A stretch of DNA of 33,728 bases from positions 1-33,728 of the forward strand of contig NZ_QYBB01000042.1 in the NCBI RefSeq assembly GCF_004137685.1, written 5' to 3'. Position 1 is the first letter of the stretch. Each line of letters starts with the position of its first letter. This DNA comes from Lichenibacterium minor (GTDB taxonomy: Bacteria > Pseudomonadota > Alphaproteobacteria > Rhizobiales > Beijerinckiaceae). This document shows, piece after piece, positions 5,721-13,323 of the stretch. The notes under the pieces were generated by a model, which had not been told where the DNA came from, did not search any database, and saw nothing but the letters and a program-made list of their open reading frames with translations. Made by a program: the position numbers and the translations under genes.

Positions 5721-6940
5721 GTCTCACCCTCCATCAGCGCCGCGATCCGCCCCGCCACCGTGTCGGCCGCCGCGAGCAGGACAGGGTCGCTCATGTGCAT
5801 GTAGCGGCCTGTCATCGTGCCTGTCTTGTGACCGAGCAAGCTGGCGATGGTACTCTCGCTATATCCGAGGTCGGCCGCGATGCTGGCGAACGAGTGCCGG
5901 AGCACGTGCAACGTGACGTCCGCCGGCAGGCCGGCGTCGGCCACGAGCCGCACAAACATGTTGCCCAGACTCGTCAAGCGCGTGTCGCCGCGCACTGCCG
6001 GGAACACATACGTGCCCGAGCGGGACAGGGGGGACAGGATCGCACAAGCCGCAGCGGAAAGCGGGCGAACGCTGCGGCCGGTCTTGGTGTCGGGCAGGGT
6101 GGCGATGCGCCGATCGGCGTCCAGGTCGCCCCAATGTAGGCCGGTCACTTCGCTCTTCCGCCAACCTGTCAGCGCGACGAAGCGGACGGCGGCGAGGGCA
6201 GAGGGCCACATGTCGGTTGTCGCCCGCAGGTGCGCGCCGAGCTGTACGAACTCAGCGTCCGACAGCCTCCGTTCGCGCCGACCCTCGGCGAATCGCACCA
6301 CGCCGCGGCACGGGTTGTCTTCGCGCAGGCCCTTACGGATGGCATACTCGAACACGGCGCCGAGCATGTTAAGCGTGCGGGTCGCCGTGCCAGGGCCGCC
6401 CGTCGTACGCGCCTTCTTCGACGCCTTCGCGATCTCGGCGGACTCGCCCTCGGCGATGCGGTGCATGAGGCGGTCGCAGTCCTCGCGCGTCACAGCGCGG
6501 ACCTTCATGCCGCCGATGAGGGGTTTGATGTGTCGCTCGAACCGCGTCCGGTCGATCGCGATAGTGCTGGCCTTCTTCGAACGCCCCCCTTTGATGAGCA
6601 GCCGGCCGGCGCCGGAGTCGGCCATGTAGGCATCGCACAGCTCGGCCACCGTTGCAGCCTTCCGGCGCTCCTGCTTGGCCTCGGCAGGGTCCTCGCCGAT
6701 CGCGATCCGGCCTTGCAGCTTCTTCGCCTCGACGCGTGCCTGGTCGGGGGTTATCTTGCCGTAGCGGCCTATGGTGAACCTGCGCGACCGGCCGTCTGCA
6801 TTGCGATAGAGCAGCACGAAGGAGATCGCGTCGGAACGCTGCCGGCGGGCGCCGAAGCCCGGCACAGCACCCTTGCCCTCATCCCAAATTTCGGAGTTGG
6901 GTCCGAGGCTTGCGAGATCCCTGCTACCTAGCTTTCCCAT
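5717..6940 (-). CDS. Tyrosine recombinase/integrase of the island, 407 aa
   Basis: It catalyses integration of the island into comM. An N-terminal arm-binding-type domain (FVLLYRNADGRSRRFTIGRYG, written here in part; about 40-61) is followed by a core-binding region at about 95-215. The catalytic domain has the full set of residues: Arg261 in TGWRKSEV, His345 and Arg348 in HVLRHSF, His371 in LLGHKTG, and Tyr380 in GRYMHMS. Length is normal for P4-type integrases. The ATG at 6940 gives the typical N-terminus, though its ribosome site is weak. Its 3' end overlaps the next gene, and it reads away from the attachment site. A copy of AGGTAGCAG lies just inside the coding start and two more lie just upstream. 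Confidence 0.95.
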   Translation of the reverse strand: MGKLGSRDLASLGPNSEIWDEGKGAVPGFGARRQRSDAISFVLLYRNADGRSRRFTIGRYGKITPDQARVEAKKLQGRIAIGEDPAEAKQERRKAATVAELCDAYMADSGAGRLLIKGGRSKKASTIAIDRTRFERHIKPLIGGMKVRAVTREDCDRLMHRIAEGESAEIAKASKKARTTGGPGTATRTLNMLGAVFEYAIRKGLREDNPCRGVVRFAEGRRERRLSDAEFVQLGAHLRATTDMWPSALAAVRFVALTGWRKSEVTGLHWGDLDADRRIATLPDTKTGRSVRPLSAAACAILSPLSRSGTYVFPAVRGDTRLTSLGNMFVRLVADAGLPADVTLHVLRHSFASIAADLGYSESTIASLLGHKTGTMTGRYMHMSDPVLLAAADTVAGRIAALMEGET

Positions 6941-6981
6941 TTCGGCGCTGTCCAAACCTCTAGGTAGCAGGAAGGTAGCAG
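6921..6981. repeat. Three AGGTAGCAG boxes around the integrase start
   Basis: CTGCTACCTAG at 6921-6931, within the first integrase codons, and CTAGGTAGCAG at 6960-6970 are perfect 11-bp inverted copies. A further direct copy of AGGTAGCAG follows at 6973-6981, 11 bp from the previous one. Three copies of a 9-mer in 61 bp next to att suggest arm-type integrase or AlpA binding sites, with integrase autoregulation likely because they span its leader and start codon. Confidence 0.65.
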
Positions 6982-7015
6982 CACAGCACAAAAGGGCGCA
7001 AGCCGGATCGAAGCC

Positions 7016-8419
7016 GTGCAAAACAAAATGATGCGAAATCAGCATTTTAGCAAGCTCACGCAAGGGCGAACAAAACGGATCAAAGCGGTTGTCCTCCCGA
7101 AGGAGGGCAGCCACTACGACCTGCCCATCGCGCTCGGCGTCATGGCGGCCATCGGGGCGATCCCGCCGGACGCGCTCGGCGGCTTCACGGTGCTGGGGGA
7201 GTTGGCGCTCGACGGCTCCATCACGGCCGTGTCGGGGGTGCTGCCGGCCGCGGTGGCGGCCAATGCGGCCGGCCACGGGCTGATCTGCCCCGCGGCCTGC
7301 GGCCCGGAGGCCGCCTGGGCGAGCCGCGACCTCGACGTGCTGGCGCCGCGGTCGCTGATCCAGCTCGCCAACCATTTCAAGGGCACGCAGCTGATGGCGC
7401 GCCCCGAGCCCGCCGTGCGGGCGCACGGCGCCGACCTGCCCGACCTCCGCGACGTGAAGGGACAGGAAAGCGCCAAGTGGGCGCTGGAGATCGCGGCGGC
7501 GGGCGGCCACAACCTCCTGTTCGCCGGGCCGCCGGGGTCGGGCAAGTCCATGCTGGCGGCGCGCCTGCCCTCGATCCTGCCGCCGATGACGCCGCGCGAG
7601 CTGCTCGACGTTTCGATGATCCATTCGGTGGCGGGCGCGCTGGCGGGCGGCGCCCTGAGGGACCGCCGGCCGTTCCGGTCCCCGCACCATTCGGCGTCCA
7701 TGCCCGCCCTCGTCGGCGGCGGCACCGGGGCGCGGCCGGGCGAAGTGTCGCTGGCCCACAACGGCGTGCTGTTCCTCGACGAACTGCCCGAGTTCACCAC
7801 CCCGGTGCTCGACTCGCTGCGCCAGCCGCTCGAAACCGGCGAAGTGTCGATCGCGCGCGCCAACCACCGCGTCACCTATCCGGCGCGCTTCCAGCTCGTC
7901 GCCGCCATGAACCCGTGCCGCTGCGGCCTCGCCACCGAGCCGGGCTACGCCTGCAAGCGGCAGCCGAACGAGCGCTGCATGGCGCAGTACCAGGCGCGGC
8001 TGTCGGGGCCGCTGCTCGACCGCATCGACCTGCACCTCGAAGTCCCGGCCGTGTCGGCGGCCGACCTCATCCTGCCGCCGCCAGCCGAAGGTTCCGCCGA
8101 GGTGGCGGCGCGCGTCGCCCGCGCGCGGGCGCGCCAGGTGGCGCGCTACGCTGCGCTCGGGTTGCCCCACGTGTCCACCAACGCGGCCGCCCCCGCCAAC
8201 CTCATCGAGGCTGTGGCGGCCGTCGACGCCGGCGGGATGGCCTTCGTGCGCGCCATGGCGGACCAGATGCGCCTGTCGGCGCGCGGCTTCCACCGCGTGC
8301 TGAAGCTCGCCCGCACGCTGGCCGACCTCGACGGCGCCGAGGCCGTCGGGCGCGCGCAGCTGGCGGAAGCGCTGTCCTACCGCCCCCAGTCGGACCGGAG
8401 GGCGCGGGCCATGGCGTGA
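7016..8419 (+). CDS. comM: 5'-truncated comM (YifB family AAA+ ATPase), chimeric 467-aa frame
   Basis: ComM is a hexameric branch-migration helicase used in natural transformation. From Leu27 on the frame matches the family: LPKEGSHYDLP, Walker A GPPGSGKS (171-178), Walker B VLFLDE (251-256), then AAMNPCRCG and a C-terminal domain ending SYRPQSDRRA. Family members are about 505-510 aa; the first 80-90 residues, including the start of the Lon-S5-like domain, are missing. The first 26 residues of the present frame come from the island (GTG at 7016, ATGs at 7028 and 7031). The ATPase part is intact but the N-terminal domain is broken, so normal ComM function is doubtful. Precise excision would restore the gene. 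Confidence 0.85.
   Translation: MQNKMMRNQHFSKLTQGRTKRIKAVVLPKEGSHYDLPIALGVMAAIGAIPPDALGGFTVLGELALDGSITAVSGVLPAAVAANAAGHGLICPAACGPEAAWASRDLDVLAPRSLIQLANHFKGTQLMARPEPAVRAHGADLPDLRDVKGQESAKWALEIAAAGGHNLLFAGPPGSGKSMLAARLPSILPPMTPRELLDVSMIHSVAGALAGGALRDRRPFRSPHHSASMPALVGGGTGARPGEVSLAHNGVLFLDELPEFTTPVLDSLRQPLETGEVSIARANHRVTYPARFQLVAAMNPCRCGLATEPGYACKRQPNERCMAQYQARLSGPLLDRIDLHLEVPAVSAADLILPPPAEGSAEVAARVARARARQVARYAALGLPHVSTNAAAPANLIEAVAAVDAGGMAFVRAMADQMRLSARGFHRVLKLARTLADLDGAEAVGRAQLAEALSYRPQSDRRARAMA
7044..7073 (-). promoter_or_regulatory. Putative integrase promoter
   Basis: On the minus strand TTGTTC (7073-7068) and TAAAAT (7049-7044) are separated by 18 bp and precede the integrase start by about 100 bp. 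The leader so defined contains the two upstream AGGTAGCAG boxes. The assignment is by match to the sigma-70 consensus only. Confidence 0.45.
7094..7107. other. Island right attachment junction (attR-like) in comM
   Basis: Homology to ComM begins here. The sequence CCTCCCGAAGGAGG has 5-bp inverted arms (CCTCC/GGAGG) around CGAA, the form expected of a tyrosine-recombinase core. The second half encodes the conserved LPKEG of ComM; the first half differs from a normal comM. The exact crossover and core length cannot be fixed without the other end. Confidence 0.55.
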
Positions 8420-8460
8420 CCGGAGGCTCGTCGCGCCCCGGTGCGCCGGGCGGCCTTCCG

Positions 8461-9075
8461 TCAGGTCGCCGCGGGCTTCAGCGTTCCGCACAGCCGCACC
8501 GCCTGCTCCACCACGGCGTCGAACGGTTCCGCATGGCCGCCGGCGATCCAGCGCAGCGCGATGTGGATCACCCCGCCCGTCACGCCGGCGCGCAGCAGCG
8601 CCGGCGAGGCCGGCGACGCGTCCGCGCCGTTGACCGCCGCGTCGAGCAGCAGCCCGAAGGCCTTCAGCGCCGCCCCCGACACGCGGTCGACCGCCGGGCT
8701 CACCCCCGCGATCTCGACCAGGAAGACGCGGGCGGCTTCCGGCTCGCGCCGCAGCATGGCGTAGTAGCTGCGCAGCACCGCGGGAGCGCGCGCCTCGGCC
8801 GGCGCCCCGACGACGGCGGCCCGCATCTCGCCCAGCATGGCGTCGATCACCGCCTCGTACGAGGCGACGAGCAGCGCCTCGGAATTGGCGAAGGATTCGT
8901 AGAAGTAGCGCTCGGTCAGGCCCGCCGCGGCGCAGACCGATTTCACCGTGGCGGCCCGGTAGCCGCGTTCGCCGTAGACCGCCACGGCGGCGCGGATCAG
9001 CGCGGCGCGGCGCGCGGCGCGGCGCTGCTCCAGCGGCACGCCCTGGTAAAGGTTGGAGGTCCGTTCGCGCGTCAT
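8461..9075 (-). CDS. TetR/AcrR family regulator, 204 aa
   Basis: It is a one-domain TetR repressor type. The N-terminal helix-turn-helix is at about 38-63 (YRAATVKSVCAAAGLTERYF), followed by a ligand-binding domain of normal length. It is divergent from the BVMO gene, and the 73-bp gap holds an 18-bp palindrome. This matches the known EthR/EthA arrangement, in which a TetR protein controls a Baeyer-Villiger enzyme. The ATG at 9075 is the start that leaves the operator upstream; an in-frame frame extends to 9150 but would read through the palindrome. Its 3' end faces comM, 41 bp away, with only a weak 5-bp GC hairpin between. Confidence 0.88.
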   Translation of the reverse strand: MTRERTSNLYQGVPLEQRRAARRAALIRAAVAVYGERGYRAATVKSVCAAAGLTERYFYESFANSEALLVASYEAVIDAMLGEMRAAVVGAPAEARAPAVLRSYYAMLRREPEAARVFLVEIAGVSPAVDRVSGAALKAFGLLLDAAVNGADASPASPALLRAGVTGGVIHIALRWIAGGHAEPFDAVVEQAVRLCGTLKPAAT

Positions 9076-9113
9076 GCTTCCCCTTGACACGATGGGGCGC
9101 GAGAGACAAATTC

Positions 9114-9131
9114 TGACAACGATCGTTGTCA
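9114..9131. promoter_or_regulatory. 18-bp perfect palindrome, probable TetR operator
   Basis: TGACAACGATCGTTGTCA is perfectly self-complementary and lies between the divergent TetR and BVMO genes, 18 bp before the BVMO start codon. A TTGACA at 9084-9089 with a weak ACAAAT 16 bp later could be the BVMO promoter. A repressor bound at the palindrome would then block transcription just downstream. That the adjacent TetR protein is the binder is inferred from position. Confidence 0.75.
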
Positions 9132-9148
9132 AAAGCGGGGAGGGATCC

Positions 9149-10636
9149 ATGCCGGCCAGGGTTTCGAGCGAACACGTCGACGTGCTGGTCGTCGGCGCCG
9201 GCTTGTCCGGGATCGCCGCCGCCTATCACCTGCAGGCGCGGCTGCCCCGCAAGAGCCTCGTCGTCCTCGAGGGACGCGATCGCATGGGCGGCACCTGGGA
9301 CCTGTTCCGGTATCCGGGCGTCCGGTCCGATTCCGACATGCAGACGCTGGGCTACGGCTTCCGCCCCTGGCGGGGCGACAAGGCCCTGGCCGACGGCGCC
9401 TCGATCGCCGCCTACATCGCCGACACGGCCCGCGCCTTCGGGCTCGACCGCCACATCCGCTATGGCCACCGCGTGACCCGCGCCGCCTGGTCGTCGGCGG
9501 ACGCGCTGTGGAGCGTCGAGGTGGAGCGGGGCGGCGAAGCGCTGCGGTTCACCTGCGGCTTCCTGTTCATGTGCTCGGGCTACTACGACTATGCGTCGGG
9601 CCATCGTCCCGACTGGCCGGGCGCCGAGGACTTCGCCGGGCAGGTGGTGCACCCGCAGTTCTGGCCCGCCGACCTCGACTATGCCGGCAAGCGGGTGGTC
9701 GTCATCGGCAGCGGCGCGACCGCGGTGACGCTGGTGCCCGCCATGGCGGACGCGGCCGCGCATGTGACGATGCTGCAGCGCTCGCCCACCTATGTCGTCA
9801 CCCGCCCGAACCGCGACCCCTTCGCCGCCAAGGTGCAGAAGCGCCTGCCGCCGCGTCTGGCGGACACGGTGCTGCGGTGGAAGAACGTGCTGCAGTCGAT
9901 CTATTTCTACACGCTGGCGCGCCGCAAGCCCGAGCGCGTCGCGGCGGCGATCATCGGCTTCGCCCAGAAGCAGCTCGGCCGCGACTACGACGTCGCCCGC
10001 CATTTCACCCCGACCTACAAGCCGTGGGACCAGCGCCTGTGCCTCGTGCCCGACGGCGACCTGTTCCGGGCGATCCGCAGCGGCAAGGCTTCGGTCGTCA
10101 CCGACACGATCGAGCGCTTCACGCCGGGCGGCATTCGCCTGTCGTCCGGCGAGGAACTGGCCGCCGACGTGGTCGTCACCGCCACGGGGCTGAACGTGAA
10201 GCTGATGGGCGGCATGGCGGTGGAGGTGGACGGCGCGGCGGTCGATTTCGGCCGATGCCTGTCCTACAAGGGCATGATGTTCTCGGGCGTGCCGAACTTC
10301 GCCCTGGCGCTCGGCTACACCAACGCGTCCTGGACGCTGAAATGCGAGCTGACGGCCGCCTACGTGTGCCGGCTGCTCGCCCATATGGACCGGCGCGGGC
10401 AGGCGATCTGCGTTCCCGAGCGCGGGGTGGAGGGCGGCGACGCGGGGCCGGCGCTCGACCTCACCTCCGGCTACGTGAAGCGCGCCGCCGGCCTCCTGCC
10501 CAAGCAGGGCGCCGCCCGGCCCTGGCGGGTCCACCAGAACTACATCTCCGACATGGCGGCGATGCGCTTCGGCCGCGTGGACGACGGCGTCATGCGCTTC
10601 GCGCCCCGGCCCGCCGCCGCCCGCCGCGCAGCCTGA
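9149..10636 (+). CDS. Flavin-binding Baeyer-Villiger-type monooxygenase, 495 aa
   Basis: It belongs to the class B flavoprotein monooxygenases, which insert one oxygen atom of O2 next to a ketone to make an ester or lactone, using FAD and NADPH. The FAD Rossmann motif is GAGLSG at 16-21, the Baeyer-Villiger fingerprint FAGQVVHPQFW at 162-172, and the NADPH-site GSGATA at 187-192. Length is typical of EthA-like enzymes. GGGAGGG lies 5-6 bases before the ATG. It is divergent from its likely TetR regulator and followed 17 bp later by an SDR, probably in one operon. No signal peptide is seen, so it is cytoplasmic. Substrate cannot be predicted; ketones, steroids and thioethers are all known for this group. 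Confidence 0.93.
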   Translation: MPARVSSEHVDVLVVGAGLSGIAAAYHLQARLPRKSLVVLEGRDRMGGTWDLFRYPGVRSDSDMQTLGYGFRPWRGDKALADGASIAAYIADTARAFGLDRHIRYGHRVTRAAWSSADALWSVEVERGGEALRFTCGFLFMCSGYYDYASGHRPDWPGAEDFAGQVVHPQFWPADLDYAGKRVVVIGSGATAVTLVPAMADAAAHVTMLQRSPTYVVTRPNRDPFAAKVQKRLPPRLADTVLRWKNVLQSIYFYTLARRKPERVAAAIIGFAQKQLGRDYDVARHFTPTYKPWDQRLCLVPDGDLFRAIRSGKASVVTDTIERFTPGGIRLSSGEELAADVVVTATGLNVKLMGGMAVEVDGAAVDFGRCLSYKGMMFSGVPNFALALGYTNASWTLKCELTAAYVCRLLAHMDRRGQAICVPERGVEGGDAGPALDLTSGYVKRAAGLLPKQGAARPWRVHQNYISDMAAMRFGRVDDGVMRFAPRPAAARRAA

Positions 10637-10653
10637 CGAGGGAGGACGACACC

Positions 10654-11478
10654 GTGGCGAAACCGATGGAGCTGCGCGGCCGCACGGCCGTGATCACCGG
10701 GGCGGCGAGCGGCATCGGCCGCGCCCTGGCGCTGGATCTGGCGGGGCGGGGCTGCCACCTCGCCCTCGCCGACCGCGACGCCGCGGGGCTCGACGCCGTC
10801 GCCGCCGAAGCGTCCCGCCGCGGCGTGCGGGCGAGCCGCCACGTCGTCGACCTCGTCGACGCCGCCGCCATCGCGGCGCTGCCCGAGGCCGTTCTGGCCG
10901 AGCACGGGGGCGTGGACCTCGTGGTCAACAACGCCGGCGTGGCGCTCGGGGGCACCTTCGAACAGGTGAGCGAGCGCGACTTCGACTGGCTGTTCGACAT
11001 CAACTTCTTCGCCGTGGTGCGCATGACGCGCGCCTTCCTGCCCGCCCTGAAGCGCAGCGACGACGCGCGGCTCGTCAACGTGTCGAGCCTCTACGGCTTC
11101 GTCGCTCCCCCGGGCCAGACCGCCTACGCGGCCAGCAAGTTCGCGGTGCGCGGCTTCAGCCAGGCGCTGCGGCTGGAGCTCGACGGGACGACCGTGGGCG
11201 TCACGACGGTGCATCCCGGCGGGGTCGCGACCGCCATAGCGCGCAACGCCCGCGCGCCGGCCGGCGCTTCCCCGGAACAGCTGGCCGACAGCGTCAAGCG
11301 GTTCGAAAAGCTCCTGCGTCTGCCCCCCGAGCGCGCCGCCGCGGCCATCGCTGAGGCGGTCGTTCGGCGGAAGCCGCGCGTGATCGTCGGGTCGGACGCG
11401 AAGTTCGTGTCGCTGCTGGAGCGGCTGCTCCCCGTGTCCTACGGCCGCGTGCTGGCCGCCGTCGCCAAACGCGCCTGA
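10654..11478 (+). CDS. Short-chain dehydrogenase/reductase, 274 aa
   Basis: It is an NAD(P)-dependent oxidoreductase of the classical SDR type. Coenzyme motif TGAASGIG is at 15-22, NNAG at 92-95, catalytic Ser144/145, Tyr158 and Lys162 in YAASK. The C-terminal region with LLRLPPERAAAAIAEAV is usual in SDRs found beside BVMO genes. The GTG start has GGGAGG about 8 bases upstream; an ATG four codons later is possible. A likely role is oxidation of an alcohol to the ketone used by the BVMO, or handling of the product. This is inferred from the pairing, and direction is unknown. Confidence 0.9.
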   Translation: MAKPMELRGRTAVITGAASGIGRALALDLAGRGCHLALADRDAAGLDAVAAEASRRGVRASRHVVDLVDAAAIAALPEAVLAEHGGVDLVVNNAGVALGGTFEQVSERDFDWLFDINFFAVVRMTRAFLPALKRSDDARLVNVSSLYGFVAPPGQTAYAASKFAVRGFSQALRLELDGTTVGVTTVHPGGVATAIARNARAPAGASPEQLADSVKRFEKLLRLPPERAAAAIAEAVVRRKPRVIVGSDAKFVSLLERLLPVSYGRVLAAVAKRA

Positions 11479-11506
11479 ACCGAGCGCGCCCGAACCGAGC
11501 GCGAGA

Positions 11507-11558
11507 GCCCCCGGGGGGGCGCATGGTCATTGAGACGGCGCGCGGGGCGGCCTAACCT
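11507..11558 (+). promoter_or_regulatory. GC hairpin and putative promoter before the crotonase operon
   Basis: After the SDR stop, two copies of GAACCGAGCGCG lie 15 bp apart (11477-11488 and 11492-11503). A C5/G7 run at 11507-11520 could then form a small stem, without a T-run. TTGAGA at 11530-11535 and TAACCT at 11553-11558 are spaced 17 bp and lie 44 bp before the next start codon, a plausible promoter for the following three genes. Confidence 0.4.
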
Positions 11559-11601
11559 CGCGGCCGCGCCCGCGCCACGACGGGCTTCGAAGGGGAGCGC
11601 C

Positions 11602-12357
11602 ATGTCCGAGCACATCCGCTACGCCGTGTCCGAGGGGGTGGGGCGCATCACGCTGGCGCGCCCCGAGAAGAAGAACGCCATCGATGCCGCCATGTACGCC
11701 GCCCTCGCCGACGCCATCGGCTCGGCCGGGCGCGACGGCACCGTGCGGGCGCTGCTGATCGACGCCGAAGGCGGTGCCTTCACGGCCGGCAACGATCTCG
11801 CGGACTTCCAGCGCGAGCGGCCCGACTGGCACGACACGCCGGTGTCGAGCTTCCTCGGGGCGCTGAGCGAGGCCGAGCTGCCGGTCGTGGCGGCGGTCGA
11901 CGGCATCGCCATCGGCATCGGCACCACGATGCTGCTCCACTGCGACCTCGTGGTGGCGAGCACGACGGCCCGCTTCCAGATGCCGTTCATCGACCTCGGC
12001 CTCGTGCCGGAGGCGGCCTCCTCCCTGCTGCTGCCGCGCCTCGTCGGGCACCAGAGGGCGGCGGCGCTGCTGCTGCTCGGCGACAGCGTCGATGCCCCGA
12101 CCCTGCAGGGATACGGCCTGATCCACAGCGTGGTCGCGCCGGACGACCTGCACGCCACCGCGCTCGGGCTGGCGCGGCGCCTCGCCGGCAAGCCGCCGGA
12201 CGCCATGCGGCAATCGAAGCGGCTGCTGCGCCGCGCGCCCGAGCCGGTGGCCGACCGCCTCGCCGCCGAGGGGGCCGTCTTCGCCGAGCGGCTGAGGTCG
12301 GCCGAAGCCAAGGCGGCCTTCGACAGCTTCTTCGCGCGCCGCGCGGGGGGACGCTGA
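11602..12357 (+). CDS. Crotonase-fold protein, enoyl-CoA isomerase-like, 251 aa
   Basis: The fold and CoA-binding elements are those of the enoyl-CoA hydratase/isomerase family (KKNAID at 23-28, GAFTAGNDL at 58-66). The two hydratase glutamates (rat Glu144 and Glu164) align with Thr109 and Phe129, so ordinary hydration is unlikely. Instead Glu137 in LGLVPEAASS sits where delta3,delta2-enoyl-CoA isomerases place their single acid. I therefore favour a double-bond isomerase, useful for unsaturated or ring-derived acyl-CoAs. GGGGAG precedes the ATG by 5-6 bases. It is the first gene of a rightward unit with a flavoprotein and a hydrolase; only one base separates its stop from the next start. Confidence 0.88.
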   Translation: MSEHIRYAVSEGVGRITLARPEKKNAIDAAMYAALADAIGSAGRDGTVRALLIDAEGGAFTAGNDLADFQRERPDWHDTPVSSFLGALSEAELPVVAAVDGIAIGIGTTMLLHCDLVVASTTARFQMPFIDLGLVPEAASSLLLPRLVGHQRAAALLLLGDSVDAPTLQGYGLIHSVVAPDDLHATALGLARRLAGKPPDAMRQSKRLLRRAPEPVADRLAAEGAVFAERLRSAEAKAAFDSFFARRAGGR

Positions 12358-12358
12358 C

Positions 12359-13312
12359 ATGGCGCTGCCCGCCTCGCTCCAGGGCCGGCTGCGGCTGCCC
12401 GCGATCGCGTCCCCGCTGTTCATCGTGTCGAATCCCGACCTCGTGGTGGCACAATGCCGGGCCGGCGTCGTCGGCTCGTTTCCCGCGCTCAACGCCCGCC
12501 CCCAACCGATGCTGGACGACTGGCTCCACCGCATCGCGGACGCCTTGGCGGCCCACGACGCCGCGCATCCGGACAGCCCGGCGGCGCCCTTCGCGGTCAA
12601 CCAGATCGTCCACAGGTCCAACGACCGGCTGATGGCCGACGTCGAGACCTGCGTGCGCCACCGCGTGCCGATCGTCATCACCTCGCTCGGCGCGCGGCCG
12701 GAGGTGAACGAGGCCGTGCATTCCTACGGCGGCCTGGTGTTCCACGACGTGGTCGACCAGCGCTTCGCCCGCAAGGCGGTCGAGAAGGGCGCCGACGGGC
12801 TGATCCTGGTGGCGGCGGGGGCCGGCGGCCACGCCGGAACGCAGTCCCCCTTCGCGCTGGTTCAGGAAACGCGGTCCTGGTTCGACGGGCCGATCGCCCT
12901 GTCGGGCTCGATCGCCACGGGGCGTGCCGTTCTGGCGGCGCGGGTGCTCGGCGCCGACCTCGCCTATATCGGCTCGGCCTTCATCGCCACGGCGGAAGCC
13001 AACGCGTCCGACGGTTACAAGCGGGGTCTGGTGGCGGGCTCGGCCGGGGACATCGTCTACACGGACCTGTTCACGGGCGTGCACGGCAACTACCTGCGCC
13101 AATCGATTCTGGAGGCCGGGCTCGATCCCGACGCGTTGCCGCGCTCGGACCCGTCCAGCATGGACTTCGGCTCGGACCGCTCCGCCAAGGCGTGGCGCGA
13201 CATCTGGGGGTCGGGGCAGGGGATCGGCGCCGTGCGCGACATCGTCCCGGCCGGTGTCCTGGTGGCGCGGCTGATCGACGAATACGAGGCGGCGCGGGCC
13301 GCGGTGCAGTGA
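12359..13312 (+). CDS. Nitronate monooxygenase-like FMN TIM-barrel protein, 317 aa
   Basis: It belongs to the nitronate monooxygenase / 2-nitropropane dioxygenase family. These are FMN-dependent TIM barrels, some of which oxidise nitronates while others act as enoyl reductase-like or quinone reductases. The FMN phosphate and active-site motif AGAGGHAG is at 153-160, and the barrel N-terminus PAIASPLFIVSNPDLV (14-29) is typical. ALSGSIATGRA and YIGSAFIATAEAN complete the FMN site. Members of this type are often found in acyl-CoA degradation clusters, and its true substrate here is unknown. It is tightly coupled to the crotonase gene and followed 11 bp later by the hydrolase. A detoxifying role or a reduction step are both possible. 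Confidence 0.88.
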   Translation: MALPASLQGRLRLPAIASPLFIVSNPDLVVAQCRAGVVGSFPALNARPQPMLDDWLHRIADALAAHDAAHPDSPAAPFAVNQIVHRSNDRLMADVETCVRHRVPIVITSLGARPEVNEAVHSYGGLVFHDVVDQRFARKAVEKGADGLILVAAGAGGHAGTQSPFALVQETRSWFDGPIALSGSIATGRAVLAARVLGADLAYIGSAFIATAEANASDGYKRGLVAGSAGDIVYTDLFTGVHGNYLRQSILEAGLDPDALPRSDPSSMDFGSDRSAKAWRDIWGSGQGIGAVRDIVPAGVLVARLIDEYEAARAAVQ

Positions 13313-13323
13313 AGGGGGCCGGC

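Larger units (their letters stand above)
1..7093. mobile_element. Right-hand part of an integrative island inserted in comM
   Basis: Phage-type genes (tyrosine integrase, AlpA-like protein, VapE-type helicase, serine resolvase) fill the stretch up to the point where the comM reading frame resumes in mid-gene. The right boundary is placed at about 7094, where the encoded protein switches from non-homologous residues to the conserved ComM segment LPKEGSHYDLP. No second copy of this junction occurs further left, so the other end, with the 5' part of comM, should lie before position 1. The gene set resembles P4/PICI-like satellites or small integrative elements. No structural phage genes, transfer genes or recognisable cargo are visible in this part. 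Base composition is less GC-rich than the chromosome to the right. Confidence 0.8.

Noticed and set aside
8437..8450. A bidirectional terminator between comM and the TetR gene
   Set aside because: The stem is only 5 bp (CCCGG/CCGGG) with no T-run on either side, within the noise for such GC-rich DNA.
5717..10534. A minus-strand frame open for 1605 codons running from the integrase back through comM, TetR and BVMO
   Set aside because: Only the integrase portion up to 6940 has homology. The rest is antisense to well-supported genes, and its His/Arg/Gly-rich composition is the usual result of a GC-rich third frame.
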